From contig JACEEZ010020928.1 of assembly GCA_016584305.1 (NCBI GenBank), forward strand, positions 100,001-164,000: a stretch of 64,000 nucleotides of DNA, read 5' to 3'. The position numbers and the translations under genes were made by a program. How positions within the stretch are numbered: the first letter of the stretch is position 1; each line of letters starts with the position of its first letter. The stretch is from Chionoecetes opilio (taxonomy: Eukaryota > Arthropoda > Malacostraca > Decapoda > Majidae). A model generated the notes under the pieces. The model made no database searches, had not been told where the DNA came from, and worked only from the letters and a program-made list of their open reading frames with translations. This document shows positions 46,635 through 58,611 of this stretch, one piece after another.

Positions 46635-47855
46635 TTATTCTTGGTCACTGTCTGTTTCGTCGCCATCCAGGACAATCTCAATCATCGGCACGTCATCATC
46701 GTCAGTCTGAATCGTCATCGCTTGCTTCATGAGTTTGGGCAACAGCTGTGATGGATCATGCTTCCTTCAAACCAGAGAGGTTCGAGGCCGTCATCCGTAT
46801 GTGTCCAGCCGTGGCCTGCATCTGCAGGAGGGACATCAGGCTCTGGTATATGGTCTCGCTTCCAGATTCCCACCTGGTAATTGACACGGTGAATGTGTTG
46901 TACACGAGATCTTCCACTGGGAGGTAGAGTGGTCATGTCAACGTTCTGAGAAGGACTTAGCACTTCGTCTCTGGCGCACAGTTCATTGATTTTGATATGC
47001 CTTAAGTCATCCACGTTGTGCACCTTTGGCCTGCCATAGATGACACACGTGAAAGACTCGAGACCTGTGACAAGTTGTGAGTCTACGTCCAAATTTTCCC
47101 CAAGCTTTGCAAGCACTGGAATATACTTTGGCATTTGCAGAAAGATTTTCATGGGCCTTTCCAATGCCTTTAAATGCACTTTATGTGTCACTGCCACAAA
47201 AGGCATATACACCCAGGAATGCTGTACAATAGTCCTGTGAGTAGTTTTGCTCAAGCTCCGTGATGTTACCCAATCTTTTCTTATTGCCGGTTCCGGTGTC
47301 GAACAGGATGGTGATCCTCGGCATTTTCAGGGCGTAGTGTAGAAGGAGAAAGAAGACTACTGTGTCCGGGCTTTTCACTCGAACATAGTCATAGTCCTTG
47401 CTCTGAGCATATTCGCAGTACAGTATAAATCTTGAGTCAGTTTCTTCTTGTGTCGATACCAGCGTATCCAGTACTTCAGACGAAGTTGTTTTCCCGTCTT
47501 CAGACGTCAAACTATGTGGTACACCGTCACATACAAGAATCATATTCCGTCCTTGTACCCTTGGGGCATACTCATCCGTTGTCCACATCCTGAGCAGCAG
47601 CTGGATGAACTGAGTTTTGTTTTCGTCATTAGAAAGGAAGTTCTTCCAGTCTGGTGGCTTCTTTGTTGCTTCGCCTTTGACGATCAGTTTCTCGCCAACT
47701 CTTCTTCTCTTCCTTTCCATAGCCTTCACAGAATTTGGGAGATACCTATCAGTGCTGAATATCATATCACAAGTTTTTGACATGATCTCTAATGAAGCAA
47801 ACAGATGAAGATAAAAACAAATTATGAATGACACAAGTAGTTTCCTTTCCTTCAT
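46635..47855 (-). pseudogene. E3 gene: FEN1/PIN-like half protein with acidic tail
   Basis: Starts MKERKLLVSF at 47,855. Blocks in order: STDRYLPNSVKAMERKRRR, PPDWKNFLSNDENKTQF, STQEETDSRFILYCEYA, RVKSPDT (a following Asp is Val), LFDTGTGNKKRLGNITELE and AFLGVYAFCGSDT. A premature TAA replaces the next codon (about 47,181), and SAFKGIGKA follows in frame. After a frameshift come AKLGENLDVDSQLVTGLESF, TCVIYGRPKVHNVDDLR, RVNYQVGIWKRDHIPEPDVP and HGWTHTDDGLEPLW. A last frameshift leads to an Asp/Glu-rich tail (DETDSDQE) with a stop at 46,635. EE-D, DT and GSDT...SAFKGIGK parallel the EAEA, D-x-D and GSDY...GIGPK of FEN1-type nucleases (inference). Only three or four lesions, so it is the youngest of the three copies. 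Confidence 0.75.
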
Positions 47856-48518
47856 ATTAATTCCGTGTTCCTAGGAGGAATAGAAACAAAATTATTAAAA
47901 ACAACCATTCAAATACAAGTAATTCAATACGTAAACATTACGAATCCAGAGAAGAAATACTTGCCAAATCAACACATTCATAATTGATAATGATTTGGTA
48001 ACATTAAAATGGTCGTAAGTTGACTCCTATTGGAGAGAAAGTGACGAATGAGGTACAAAATGAAAGCTGGAACACAGTGTAATCAGGAACCACGATAATA
48101 CTAGAATATTGGCAGATAAATGACAGAAATATGACATGTACAAAGTGAAAATAGTAAACAATTTGAGTTTTCTGTTCGGAAGTCGGTAACCGCAATGGGT
48201 ACTGGTTTACATCACACCTACTACACGACAGGTATGGGGAAACAGCTGAAAGGATAAGCATTTGGTGTATCAGCTGTCGAAATAGGAGATATATTAGTAG
48301 TTTTATCAATGATTATATATCAGCACTCAAACACGGATCGATGTCGAACGCGGTCAGCGTCATGTAGGGGTACCCTACTTCAAGCGGCTGAAAAAGTAGG
48401 TTGAATTGAGTTTTTTTCTTAGTAACATTTAAAATAATTTTTAGTATCTATAAAAAAAAAAGTTTGTTTGGTTTAAGTGTGGGGGGGTGCACGAGGGGCA
48501 TAGCTGGCCCATGCACTA
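47788..48518 (-). repeat. E3 right terminal inverted repeat
   Basis: Mirror of the left arm. The gene's first methionine (47,855) lies in the arm, so the left arm carries a stub of the same start (ATGAAAGAAATTAAACAAC at about 46,381). Confidence 0.88.
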
Positions 48519-48792
48519 ACGTTCGCAGAGCAAACTATCAGATGGCAATATGGAGACGTGCAAATGAACCTATCATTGAAGTACCCAGTGCTACGGATGG
48601 TCATGGTTGGGCAAATATAGATGGTGAAATGGTGCCTCTGTGGTATAAGGAAACTACTTACCACCAAACCTTGTGGATGATTGCAGGATTCTTGTTGACA
48701 AGGATGTAGAGGACAATGACAGTGGAAGTGAAGACGACAATGATGAAGATTTGTGCGAGCTGACTGACAGTGACATAGAGGATGACTACTGA
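48519..48792 (+). pseudogene. E2 gene, C-terminal end after E3
   Basis: RRANYQMAIWRRANEP, DGHGWANIDGEMVPLWYKET, then after one frameshift an acidic tail (VEDNDSGSEDDNDED ... DSDIEDDY) and the stop TGA at 48,790-48,792. Unlike the E1 gene it has an acidic tail and no CXC zinc domain. Confidence 0.78.
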
Positions 48793-48935
48793 TTCCATAG
48801 ACTTTTCCCAGACATTTTGTGCTCATACACATTAGTAAAGTCTTGAAACATACATGAAATAAAAGGTCTGACTGTGTAAGAAAACTGTACTGGCTCAAAT
48901 TAATCATTAAACTTAACAACGCATTTAAATATCCC

Positions 48936-49293
48936 AGAAAAAGTAATTTTATGTGCAATATTCTGATTATATATAATTGCTGTATGGTAAAACTACATAG
49001 GACTGTTTCACGGTTTACATAATTATTGAACACTCTGGTCACAAAAAAAACGTAATTTTGGTCAATAAATTAGTTAATATATGTCGTCTGTAAGATATTT
49101 GAGTGAATTAGTGATTACGCCTGAATTCATGGCGGCAATCTTGGAAAATTGACCATAAGTTTTTCGACCCTATGGATATCTGTTAATATCTTGTTTTTGT
49201 GATCAGAAGTGTCTCCTGACCAAAATAAGACCACCCACGGAGGATCTTGGGGGGGGGGGGTACAAGCTCTTCCCTACACTGACTCATGGCCTA
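48936..49293 (-). repeat. E2 right terminal inverted repeat
   Basis: Reverse complement of the left arm with scattered substitutions; includes GGCGGCAATCTTGGAAAATT. Confidence 0.82.
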
Positions 49294-50815
49294 AGGGGAG
49301 GAATGTACTGGTGGTGAGTGGTAACTGGTATTCTTGGTATGGTATCTGACAACCCTGACCTCGGCTGCCGACAAGTTTGTGTCGGCTGGTAGGTCAGCCC
49401 GTCACGCTCTTTCCCTGTCTCACTTTCACGATATATTTCGCTGAAAGACATTACACGTACGTTCAACATTGCGTCCCTCTTGCGATACAAGTGAATTTTT
49501 TATTATAGTCAATTTCACTTGTAATTTTAAATTGTATTCACCAGTGTAAAGGATGATCAATGGGGTGTGTTGTGATGCATACATTTGCAGTGTAAGCATT
49601 ATACTGCATTATGTGCACGTGGTATGGGAGCTCGCACAGACGCGATTTGTTACGTCTGGCTCTAACGAATTTCCAGGGGTGATTGAAGCAGGGTGAGAGG
49701 AATACGTGAAGAAAGATGAGTAAAGGACCAGCCAAAAATGTAACTAAGCGGAAAGTCGGCGGGAGTAAAGTAAAATAAACAACACTAGTAAGGGGAAAAT
49801 ATATGAGTCACTCAAGCAACAGATGTATGAAAAGCGGGCGCATAACATAATAATAACATCAATAAGTAGATATTCTACCCACCCACACAAGTAAACAAGC
49901 AGGCAGAAAATATTATTCACAATATATTATTCACAAAGATAATTGACAGACAACGAAAATGAGCCAATTACTAGCACATAGCACCTCATGCGTGTAAAAG
50001 AAGCTACAAACGGGCAAAGGCAATATCAATACACAAGACAAGAAGTGGAGGAGAATGCAGAAATCTAATCATAAAAAAGTGAAGTAGAAAGAGCAACGTG
50101 CTAGCACAAAGTTAAGTGGTTGAAATAAACCAAACATTCAAAAGATGCAGAAAAAGGCGGCGTCAGTAATGCATATACCATAAGTAATATCACGTAAGGG
50201 AAATAATGATTTAAGGCATAGAAAAATAAATAAATCAGGTGGCGGGTCCAACAGCAAAAGCGTCCACGGGTCCTGTTGGCTCTAGTCTACAGCATCATGG
50301 GCCGGCCATACACAACAGCGGTCTCATATATGAGACCGCTGTATATAGGCGCCGCTGGCAGGGGTGGGCGGTGCTAAAAACAAGGCGACAGCGAAGGAGG
50401 GGGGTGAGGGGACGAGGGGATTATCTCCTGGCCCCACCACATGGCACGGCGAGGGTGGGTGAGGCTGCAACATGCAACAAGCGGGACAAGGGAGGCGGTG
50501 GGGATAATCCCATGGGCCACCGACGAGACGCAGCATGGCGGCTTCGAGGGTGGGTGAGGTCCAGCGGGGCGAGGGAGGCGGGGGGAAGAGTGAGGTGGGG
50601 GAATGACCGGAACGTCAATTGTAGTGGCGGAACTGCGGGGGGGCCTGGGGGGGCACGTGTTCCCCCATTTTAGGGTGGTGCCCTCCCGGGTGCACCCCCA
50701 TTTTTAGTTATTTGAATAACTAGATAAATTTGTAACGTACTGAGAAAAAATAACCTATAGTTTTAGTCTAAAATTTGTACTCATAATGGATTTATAATAA
50801 CATGATGATGCAACA
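49294..50815. other. Non-coding, partly G-rich
   Basis: AT-rich to about 50,230, then a G-rich patch (50,370-50,690) in which a 144-residue open frame is compositional. No shared repeat or conserved coding feature seen. A palindromic CGGTCTCATATATGAGACCG sits at about 50,319. Confidence 0.5.
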
Positions 50816-50861
50816 AATATATATATATATATATTATATATATATATATATATTATATATA

Positions 50862-50908
<47 letters not shown>

Positions 50909-51029
50909 ATATATATATATATATTATAAATATATATATATATATTATAAATATATATATATATATTATAAATATATATATATATATTATAAATATATAT
51001 ATATATATTATAAATATATATATATATAT

Positions 51030-51113
<84 letters not shown>
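50816..51113. repeat. (AT)n array with ATATTATAAAT higher-order units
   Basis: Pure AT flanks seven or so units of about 20 bp containing TATTATAAATA (50,900-51,035). It is the left flank of the second hAT-type shell. Confidence 0.95.
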
Positions 51114-51118
<5 letters not shown>

Positions 51119-51394
51119 ATGGGTACCGCAAACGAAAATCCACTTCGCAAACGAAAATCCGCAAACCCTAATCCTTACGTTCCGCAACCGCAAGTCCGCA
51201 AATTTCTTGAACTTCATACTTCCGCAACCGCAAGTCAGCAAACCGCAAACCAATTAGGTGAAATTTCTCTGCATAAATTGCAAAATAGAGGTAAAGCACT
51301 TTGTGGTAGTAGATAGATAGATATTATAGTTTTAAGGCGCCGCAACTGCTGGGTTATTGACGCCTGCTTACAGAAGATACTGATAAGAAAGATT

Positions 51395-54300
51395 AAAAAA
51401 AAAAAAATTTAAGAGAAAATAAAATATTTAAATAACAAAATACAGAAAAAACAATGTAAAAAAAAACAATAAAAAGTAAATTTTAAAAAAACATCATAAC
51501 TTGTTGAAAAGGGCCAACCCCTTTCCCAATAAAGGTTGGATTTCGGCCCCGGAGAGAAAACCTCTCTCCCAATCCCAGGGAGGAGGTAGGCCCCGCCCGA
51601 CCCGCGACACCGGGAAAAAAATTGCTCACATAGGCCCCCAAAGACTGGGGACACTCGACCAGCAAGTGCCGCACATTTTAAGGGGCCCAAACAATCATCA
51701 CAGTAAGGAGGGGGCCCCCCCATGAGGAACCCATGTTATTAGAGGGTGACCAATACGCAATCATCCAAGGCAGTCTCCCATCCGGGAAGACCGCAGTAGC
51801 CCCAGTCCTCGATATTTTGGCGTATGGTGGTAGTTTTTTTTGCCCTATAGTGATCCAACTTTTCCCGCCATGGTGTGAACTGATCTATGGATTCCCGAGC
51901 GTAGGCCGTACCCGGGCACCTGAAAAATGTGATAGAGCTGGTCTCTGCTGGCTTTCCCAAAGGCATCACTTCCTCTTTCCCGGCAACACCTACAGTCCGG
52001 CCCCAAAAAAAAGTGACCGTTGGGCCTCGCCTTGAGCAGATAAAGCATTCCAGGAGGGGCATTGACCAGCGGTGGGGAGGTTAAAATTACATAGTGACTG
52101 AAGGCACTAAAAGAACCAAAAAATTGAAAAAAGAGACACCGGGGGGTAAGAATACCATGAGAGCATATAAAATAGCACTTTTTCACCGAAAAAACGAGAA
52201 ACTTTGGGGAAGCTACCCCTTTTTGTTAAAGAGGGAAATACGACACCGTACCCAAACTCCTTCGTCTGTTTTGGGAACCATCAGAAAAGAAGGGACAGAA
52301 CCTGATGTGTGAATATATCAAAAAAAACTGGGACGCTCACCCTGAGGGGGTTAAGACCCTTTGAGAGCGGAAGGCTTTGCGAAGGACATTCGGGGAGAAG
52401 CCATGGCCGACTCTCTAGGTCTGTGCGGGCGACCCCGTAAGGCGGGGAAGGATAGACTCCATAATAGCTTCAAATCGGAAAAAAAAGGGGTTTTGGAAAG
52501 CTTCTTCGTCACGGAAAATTTTGCAAAACCTAAATCACAAGACCAGCACGGAAAGCTTTTGAGTCGGGGAGGCGTTGGAGGCGATACCAACCCTTTAACA
52601 TGAGGGAGGCTTTGAAGTTTAAGGGGAGGACACCACATCCCCCAAAGATTGGGAGGGAGATGCCCCAAAACCCCCCGGGTTGCCCGGACACCAGCAGGTG
52701 TACCGAACCCCAACCCCGCAGCGAGTGGGTGTGGCAGAGGAGTACACTTCACATCCATATTCAAGCTTCGAAAGGGATAAGTGAGCGATGTAGATTAGGA
52801 GTGTAGCGCGATCGCTCCCCGTGGTGTGCGAGGGATTTCAGTAGCCCATGGTTCAAAGACAGCGTTTTGAGAGTACGAAGGTGGGGTTCCCCAAGTCAGT
52901 CTATTGTCAAAAATGATCCAAAAAAACCGGTCTTTTCCCTACTGGTATCTCTTATCGTAAAGATACAGGTCGGGGTCGGGATGAACCCAGGTTCTGCAAA
53001 AAGAATGTACAGTCTTCGCTGGAAAAAAAACCTGAAGCCACATTCGTCGTCCATTCACAAACTTTTTTATAGCAAGTTGAAGTTTCTCTGCAACTGACAC
53101 CCGGAAAGCAGCAAAAGAGATTGAAAAAATCACCCACGTAAAAATGTACTAACAATCCCCTCTGGCAGTACTCAACAATAATTGATGGCCAACGAAAAGC
53201 TACCCCAAAGACGCTGCCTTGGGGGATGCCACCTGAAGCAGGTGTTCAGAAGACGTATGTTGCCAACTCGAATCTAAGAACCCGGGTGGTAGGAAACCTG
53301 AGGAACACAGGCAAACGACCTTTTAGTCCAAACTATACAGAACTGAAAAATACCGTGTCTAAAAGTGTGTCGAACCCTTTCAGGTCGAAAAAAAGAGGGT
53401 CACTGGTGTTGTCGAGAGGCAAATCCCCATAGGGATGATAAGGAAAAAAGCGTTTTCCGTAGTGGAGTGATGCTTAGGAGTCCACACTGGAAAGGGGAAA
53501 AAGTTTTCCCCCCCCTTTTTCCAAAACCCAAAAAGTCGACTATTTACCTTTTTTCGAATAACTTAACCCATGAAGTTGGGATATGGGGGAAATTTGCGGT
53601 ATGGGGTGCCTTCCCCCGGGTTGGGGGGTCGGGGTCACCACCGCCACCCCCAGCTACTTTGGGGAAAGGGTTCCCTTTAATCCAATTTTATTTTAGAGCT
53701 CAAAAAAGAAATCTAGAGCCTCATCTCTTTGATGACAGAGCATCGCATAGGTATATCATCTTTGGGCCCGGGGAAGTGTCAGCGCAAACCCTTTAGGCTT
53801 TACAAAGCCACGAGGGGTAAAAAAAACATTGTAAGATTCCCGCTTCTAGATGAAAAATCATGTTCCTTCGCAGTCTTTCCTAGCACTTGGAGACGCAAGG
53901 TCTGTCTGCGCCATGACACAAAATGGGGAAACAAATTCCCCCTGCTACAGAAAAGGGGTTGCCAAGGGTCACCCTTAATCGATAGAAATGGGGGGGAGGA
54001 TGGTTTAAATTTCCCCTTTATTTTTTTCCCCTCTTTGCCAAACCGGACCCTGGGGAATTTCACAGATTGTACTTATATAAGCCCTCCAAGAGGGTGCGAG
54101 CCTCTTTCTTACCCCACGGGATTGCTCTTGATTGTGAAAAGTATTTTTTAGGGGTTTGAAGTGGCCGGAATGTATTGGCCTCAGCACGGGGGGAGTGACC
54201 CTCGCTGCCCTACAGTCCCCGATTTACCACGGAACAGGCCGGGGGAGAAAGAGCCAGAAGTGCGGGGGGTGCTCCGAGGCTGCAAAATGGATTCGAGACA

Positions 54301-56160
54301 CAAAGTAATTTTCGGCCTCATTATTTTTGAAATTTTAAATTTTTGTGTTAAAAAAACAAGCCTTTTGAAAGCCCTCCCCGTCGCACGAGAAAAGGGACCA
54401 TTTTGGGGGACAGGGGAAGGGGGGATGACATGCTCTAAGTAGTAGGGATAATGGGCATTCTTTAAGAAATCGGCCACCCCCATGAGAAAACGAGGGCGAC
54501 CCGGGACTGCAGAGGATAGGGCAATAGCAGTCAAGTTCCGTCTGCGAAAGGAAATGTTTTAGTTCTCCTTGGGTTTTAAATATTTAGGGTTGCCATTTAT
54601 AAGAGTTACGAGGAATCACCGCGACGATTTTGGTGGAATTCCCATAGAAAATGCCGCCCATTCATGTCTCCAAGGAGAAAAAATGGACGGGAAAGGGCGG
54701 ATAAATCCCCAAGTCGGAGAGGTATGTCGTCATTTGGAGGTAGATATATTTTTTAGCAGACAGTGTAGGGTTTTTTGGGAGATGGTACGACCGCTACAGC
54801 CCGCAAGGGGGATTTCGCGGGATGACAGTTAAGGGGACATCCGACAGGGAAAGGCCACAACCACCATAAAGCCCCCTGCTGGAGGTGGTGTGTGGACAGG
54901 TATAAACCTGTCGGGGAGAGACACCTTCCCTGCCCCATATTGTTCTTTTAAAAAATAGAAATTTTTGGGGGCCCCCTCGTTGTGAGAAGGATAGTTCTTC
55001 CCAGTTTTCACGTAATCCACGAATATTCCTTTGGGGGATTGAAAATGTTATTTTGTGCGTGAAAATGATGCCCCGTAGAACCTTCGGCTTGTAGACGCTG
55101 GCTATTTTAAAGCCCAACATCTTTTTTGGTTTTTTTAGAAGATGGTAAAATATTTTCATTACTTTTTCAGATGTTTTATGGCGTTTGTTTAATCCGGGGG
55201 TGAAATTGGGTTCTCATCGAGGACCCGGCGGCAGTGTAAAACCCATGTCCCCCAAAGATGCCGATTACTGCCGAAATTCCACTTTAGGTTTTACGATAGC
55301 TCCCGAGAGGGTCTTGAAGATTGTTATCGCATGGTATCAAAAACTTTTGGGGTCCTAGGTTTTGAGAAACCCTTTGCCATTTGGTGTGGCTGAGCGGTCG
55401 CTAGCCCCTCAGGGGTGGTAAAAGGGAGGATTTAGGAAATACGTCAGTACTCCCCCCTCAGTAGGTGTATCTTTACGCAAGTCCTTCCCCTCCCGTCAGC
55501 AAATTTAGATTTTTTTCCGGGGACGCCCTGACTCTAAGGATCATTGGGAAATGGAGTTTGCTTTTGAGACCCTTATTAAAATGGTTTTTTTGGGGCCCCC
55601 TTTTGAGGGGGAGTCATAATGTCATATTTCCGTGTGCGGCAGCACTAATGAGAGGCTCATTATAAGGGTCATTATAAAAGAGTCAGAGACACAGAGTCGC
55701 GGTCAAAAGCGGAACTTTTTCTTCATGAAGGAAGGATTTGGTAGAAGGAAAGTGGTGGTGGAACGCAGCAGGGTGATTTGGGTCTTAGGAAAAACAGCGC
55801 CATCGGGATGCTTTTGGGCTGTTTCCCCCCCCCTGCTTTTCTGTGAAAAGTTCTCTTCTGGGGCTCCAAGATGATAAATTTGGGGTTGGCAAAAAAGGAT
55901 GTCTTCCCTTTTAATTGGTCCCACAGCGGGAACTCGGGGGGTGACAACACGGCAGTGGAAGCATAGGGGGTTTTACGTCAGTCCTGGGCATGGGAACCCA
56001 CGCCGAGCATCGACCACAGCGAGGAGGGGATTTACAAATGTTTTGGCCTGCCCAAAGCGTACACCATAGCACTGCTAGGGCGGTCGATAAGGGTTTTTTC
56101 TTTTGGTGGGGGCCGATCATATGGAATCGGGGGGATTTTTTCCGTAGAAAGTTTTAAAGA
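51395..56160. other. Homopolymer-smeared consensus, second block
   Basis: Same style of errors as 14,990-21,190 (runs of A, G, C, T; loss of single-base detail), starting and ending abruptly inside one LINE copy. ORFs here are not meaningful. Confidence 0.7.
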
Positions 56161-56185
56161 TCATGTTTTTACTTCCTCTGACCTT

Positions 56186-57042
56186 TTAGACCTGTTGAAC
56201 TCTTTCCGGGCACATGTTTAGTATTTCTGCCTCCGAAAACTCAAAGAGGTCGTAGTTGTAGACTACGCCTTTGCTGGTATTAAATTTTGGATGAGGTTTG
56301 ATGGTATCAAAAATGCTGTCATCGGTGATGGGCATGTGGAAGAGCATCTGAGCCTGAGTAAGGTCCTTGGCTCGGATTAGAACCCCCCTGCCATACCTTT
56401 TCAGGTGGCCTTCCGGAATCATTCCAATTTCTTTCTCCAAATACCGCGCCGCAAGGAAAAAGTTGCCACCACTTTCCTTATAATAAGCCACGTACCAAGA
56501 AGGGGTAGGGCTGTGGCGGGCAGGTGGAGTAGATGTCGTAGTTTCCTCAAAAGTGTTGGGGATGTAGTCATCAGGGCCGTCTCCAACATTTACAGAGCGA
56601 ATGAGTTCGGCTCTGTAATGTCTCGCTCGAATTTCCATCTTTGTGGCTTCCTCATAAGCAGAGGATGCATCATCTGCTGCAGCAAAATTTAGGTAGCACC
56701 TGTTTGATTGTCCATTGTCATCATAAATAAGACGGATGCGGCGAACCACACCATAAGCCTTGAAAATATCATGTAATGCTCTGTAATACAAGGCCTGGGA
56801 CACGTTGGACAGAAGCAAGGTGTCCAACGCAGAAGTGCCCCTAGGGCCAGACTCGTCTCTCAATAACATAATGACTTGGAGTAATGAACTGTCACAACTG
56901 AACTGAAGATGCAGTATATCTCGATAAAACTAATAAGTCTCACCTTGAAAATATCATCCTCTTCGTCTTCATCTGGGCTGCTGCCTTGTGAGGTATCCAA
57001 GACAGCCTGCTCCGTGACTTCGAACAGCAGTCTCGATTTCAC
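56186..57042 (-). pseudogene. LINE ORF1 with RRM domain (partial)
   Basis: Acidic start region (SQGSSPDEDEEDDIF, about 56,990-56,945), a stop/frameshift near 56,870, then an RRM-like fold: RNP2-like TLLLSNVS (about 56,815), IRLIYDDNGQ and RNP1-like NRCYLNFAAA (about 56,705). Downstream PSWYVAYYKESGGNFFLAAR and ITDDSIFDTIKPHPKFN lead to EAEILNMCPERVQQV (about 56,190), after which the smeared zinc-knuckle part begins. RNA-binding ORF1 proteins coat LINE RNA in retrotransposition. An RRM could suggest a host splicing factor, but the knuckles that follow and the LINE C-terminus downstream argue for ORF1. Confidence 0.65.
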
Positions 57043-57089
57043 GGCATATACCTACTCAGGGTTAAGAAGGCAGACAACAGGCAACTTGA

Positions 57090-58140
57090 AGAGGGGGTGG
57101 ATTGCTGTCAATCAATCATTGGGGGCATACGCCAGGGAGGGCGTTGCCTCGCCCACCCTACAACGACACTATCGGGGGTCACCACGCGCGAGTCCCCATG
57201 CAGGCTCCCTTCCCATACCAAGCAACTCTCGACAGGAAACATCAACTTGCCTCTACCACGAGCCTTGTTGGCGCCCTCTTGGCCTCCTTCACGCCAGATT
57301 GTCTCTTACAAATACAACCCGGTAGTTAGGATCGTTTTCAGGGTAGCATGCTACATGCCCATATAGCCGAAGTTGGCGCTGACGGACTATGCACATAATA
57401 GGCCTCAATTCAGTCTCACGGTGCAATCGCTGATTTGACACGTAATTATCCAAGCGATACCCCATGATTTTGCGAAAACACTTATTACCAAAGGCATCGA
57501 TTCACCTCTTCAAGTCGCTATTTAGTGTCCATGACTCACAACCATAGAGTAAGACAGGGATTACAAGCGACTTGAAGAGCCAGATCTTTGTCCTCCTGCA
57601 CAGGTACCGACAAAGCCAAATACTCGTGCTGAGCGTGTCCATAACACCGTGGGCTATGCCAATCCGCCGCAAGTCTTCTTCACGTAACCCGCCATCATTA
57701 TGGACTGCGCTACCAAGGTATGCAAAACTTTCTAAGATATCAATGTCTTCGCCGCACGCATGAACAGACTGTACTGTTCCATTTAGTAAGCCTCCAAACA
57801 CAAGGACTTTGGTCTTGAGCAAGAATAATTCAAGTCCCAAAGGCTTTGCCTCCCCGTGCAGCGCCTTAAGAGCCATCACCAAGACCTCCAGCGACTAAAC
57901 AAAGATTACTGCATCATCGGCAAAAACAAGATCAGTGATCTTGGTGTTGCCGAGGGATGCTCCACAATCACTTTGATCTACAACTTTGCCCAATACCCAG
58001 TCCATACAAATGTTAAAATGTGATGGGGCAAGCACGTACCCATTGCCTCACTCTTTTATTCACAGTAATGAAGCTGGAGACACCTCCCCCACACTTCACA
58101 GCACTCTTAGTCCCAGAATACAGGATTGCTGTGGCCATAA
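57090..58140 (-). pseudogene. RTE/CR1-like LINE 3' part, copy 2
   Basis: Same family as 2,071-4,800. On the minus strand: VFADDAVIFV (about 57,920; catalytic FADD), ALKALHGEAKPLGLELFLLK (about 57,870), HACGEDIDILESFAYLGSAV (about 57,765), RRIGIAHGVMDTLS (about 57,665), then the IWLFKSLVIPVLLYGCESW block (about 57,590), which copy 1 lacks. The tail (GGTGGGCGAG..., ATTGATTGACAGCAATCC) ends at about 57,095. Confidence 0.85.
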
Positions 58141-58409
58141 AAAAATCCATTTGATCAAAGAGAGAGAGTCACTGGTGGGTAAACAGCGTTCTCTGGACGG
58201 TTCGGGTAGCCGCGCAGGAATCTAGTTCAAATTTGAGAGTTTGCAGACTTATTTGCGTTTGCGGAAGTGCTTCCGCAAACGCAGATCCGCAAACACTTAC
58301 AATTCCGCACATCCGCAAACGAATTCGGAATTGCTTTTGCGGAAGTGTTTGCGGAAGTGTGGACTTCAGTTGCGATTTGCGGAAGTGTTTGCGGAAGTGC
58401 CCACCTCTG

Positions 58410-58611
<202 letters not shown>

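Larger units (their letters stand above)
45701..48518 (-). mobile_element. Long-TIR DNA element E3 nested in the E2 gene
   Basis: Ends TAGTGCATGGGCCAGCTATG (45,701) and CATAGCTGGCCCATGCACTA (ending 48,518). The inverted arms extend about 750 bp: 45,701-46,452 and 47,788-48,518, with only scattered differences. Removing the element and one of the flanking trinucleotides (ATG before, ACG after) restores the E2 reading across the gap, which indicates a 3-bp target duplication with one later change. The cargo is the C-terminal half of the same gene family on the minus strand, starting inside the right arm. Confidence 0.85.
42699..49293 (+). mobile_element. Long-TIR DNA element E2 carrying the FEN1/PIN-like gene family
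   Basis: Arms of about 350 bp: 42,699-43,045 and 48,936-49,293, inverted copies (for example AGGATCCTCCATGGGTGGTC against its reverse complement, and GTAAACCGTGAAACA). The + strand gene runs between them: N-terminal half at 43,060-44,020, C-terminal quarter at 45,400-45,700 and 48,519-48,792. The middle part (nuclease-like core) is absent, replaced by a tandem repeat and unrelated DNA at 44,030-45,390. The 2.8-kb element E3 is inserted inside the C-terminal part. Confidence 0.8.
51310..57060 (-). pseudogene. LINE with RRM ORF1, smeared over most of its length
   Basis: Minus-strand non-LTR retrotransposon of about 5.7 kb. The 5' part is clean (ORF1, 56,186-57,042). From 56,160 down to about 51,395 the consensus is smeared, but zinc-knuckle-like sequence (about 56,090-55,930; QCYG and CFHC-like words) and a C-terminal YCDDCL... 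and HLLVECPQSLG block (about 51,700-51,640) are readable; the latter is the Cys/His end of Jockey/I-type polymerases. The 3' end is a TATC/TAGA simple tail at about 51,310-51,325. Endonuclease and polymerase catalytic motifs cannot be read through the smearing. Confidence 0.7.
51114..58409. mobile_element. hAT-type shell with TTCCGCAAAC subterminal repeats
   Basis: Left end CAGAGATGGGTACCGC (51,114); right end GTGCCCACCTCTG (58,409), i.e. inverted CAGAG(G/A)TGGG(C/T)AC ends. Both ends lie in AT arrays, compatible with an 8-bp AT duplication. Subterminal repeats of the word TTCCGCAAAC or its complement occur at least five times on the left (51,125-51,255) and about ten on the right (58,250-58,400). 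The interior is a LINE (51,310-57,060) and an RTE-like LINE (57,090-58,140). No hAT transposase remains. Confidence 0.75.

Noticed and set aside
45701..48518. CACTA-type transposon, because the ends contain CACTA and the duplication is 3 bp
   Set aside because: The CACTA word lies at the 3' end in the wrong orientation (element reads 5'-TAGTG...CACTA-3') and the cargo is not a CACTA transposase.
42580..49355. Long target duplication around E2 (GTACTGGTGGTGA... on both sides)
   Set aside because: The left copy lies about 120 bp outside the arm and the match is partly simple sequence.
50239..50673. 144-residue open frame in G-rich DNA
   Set aside because: High Gly/Arg from composition, overlapping frames on the other strand are equally open, no motif recognised.
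51733..55950. Overlapping frames on both strands, 60-143 residues
   Set aside because: Lie in the second smeared block over a LINE; only the short Cys/His landmarks were kept.
56186..56869. Host RNA-binding protein (RRM) gene
   Set aside because: The RRM is followed by zinc-knuckle-like sequence and a LINE C-terminal block, and preceded by an acidic LINE ORF1-type region.
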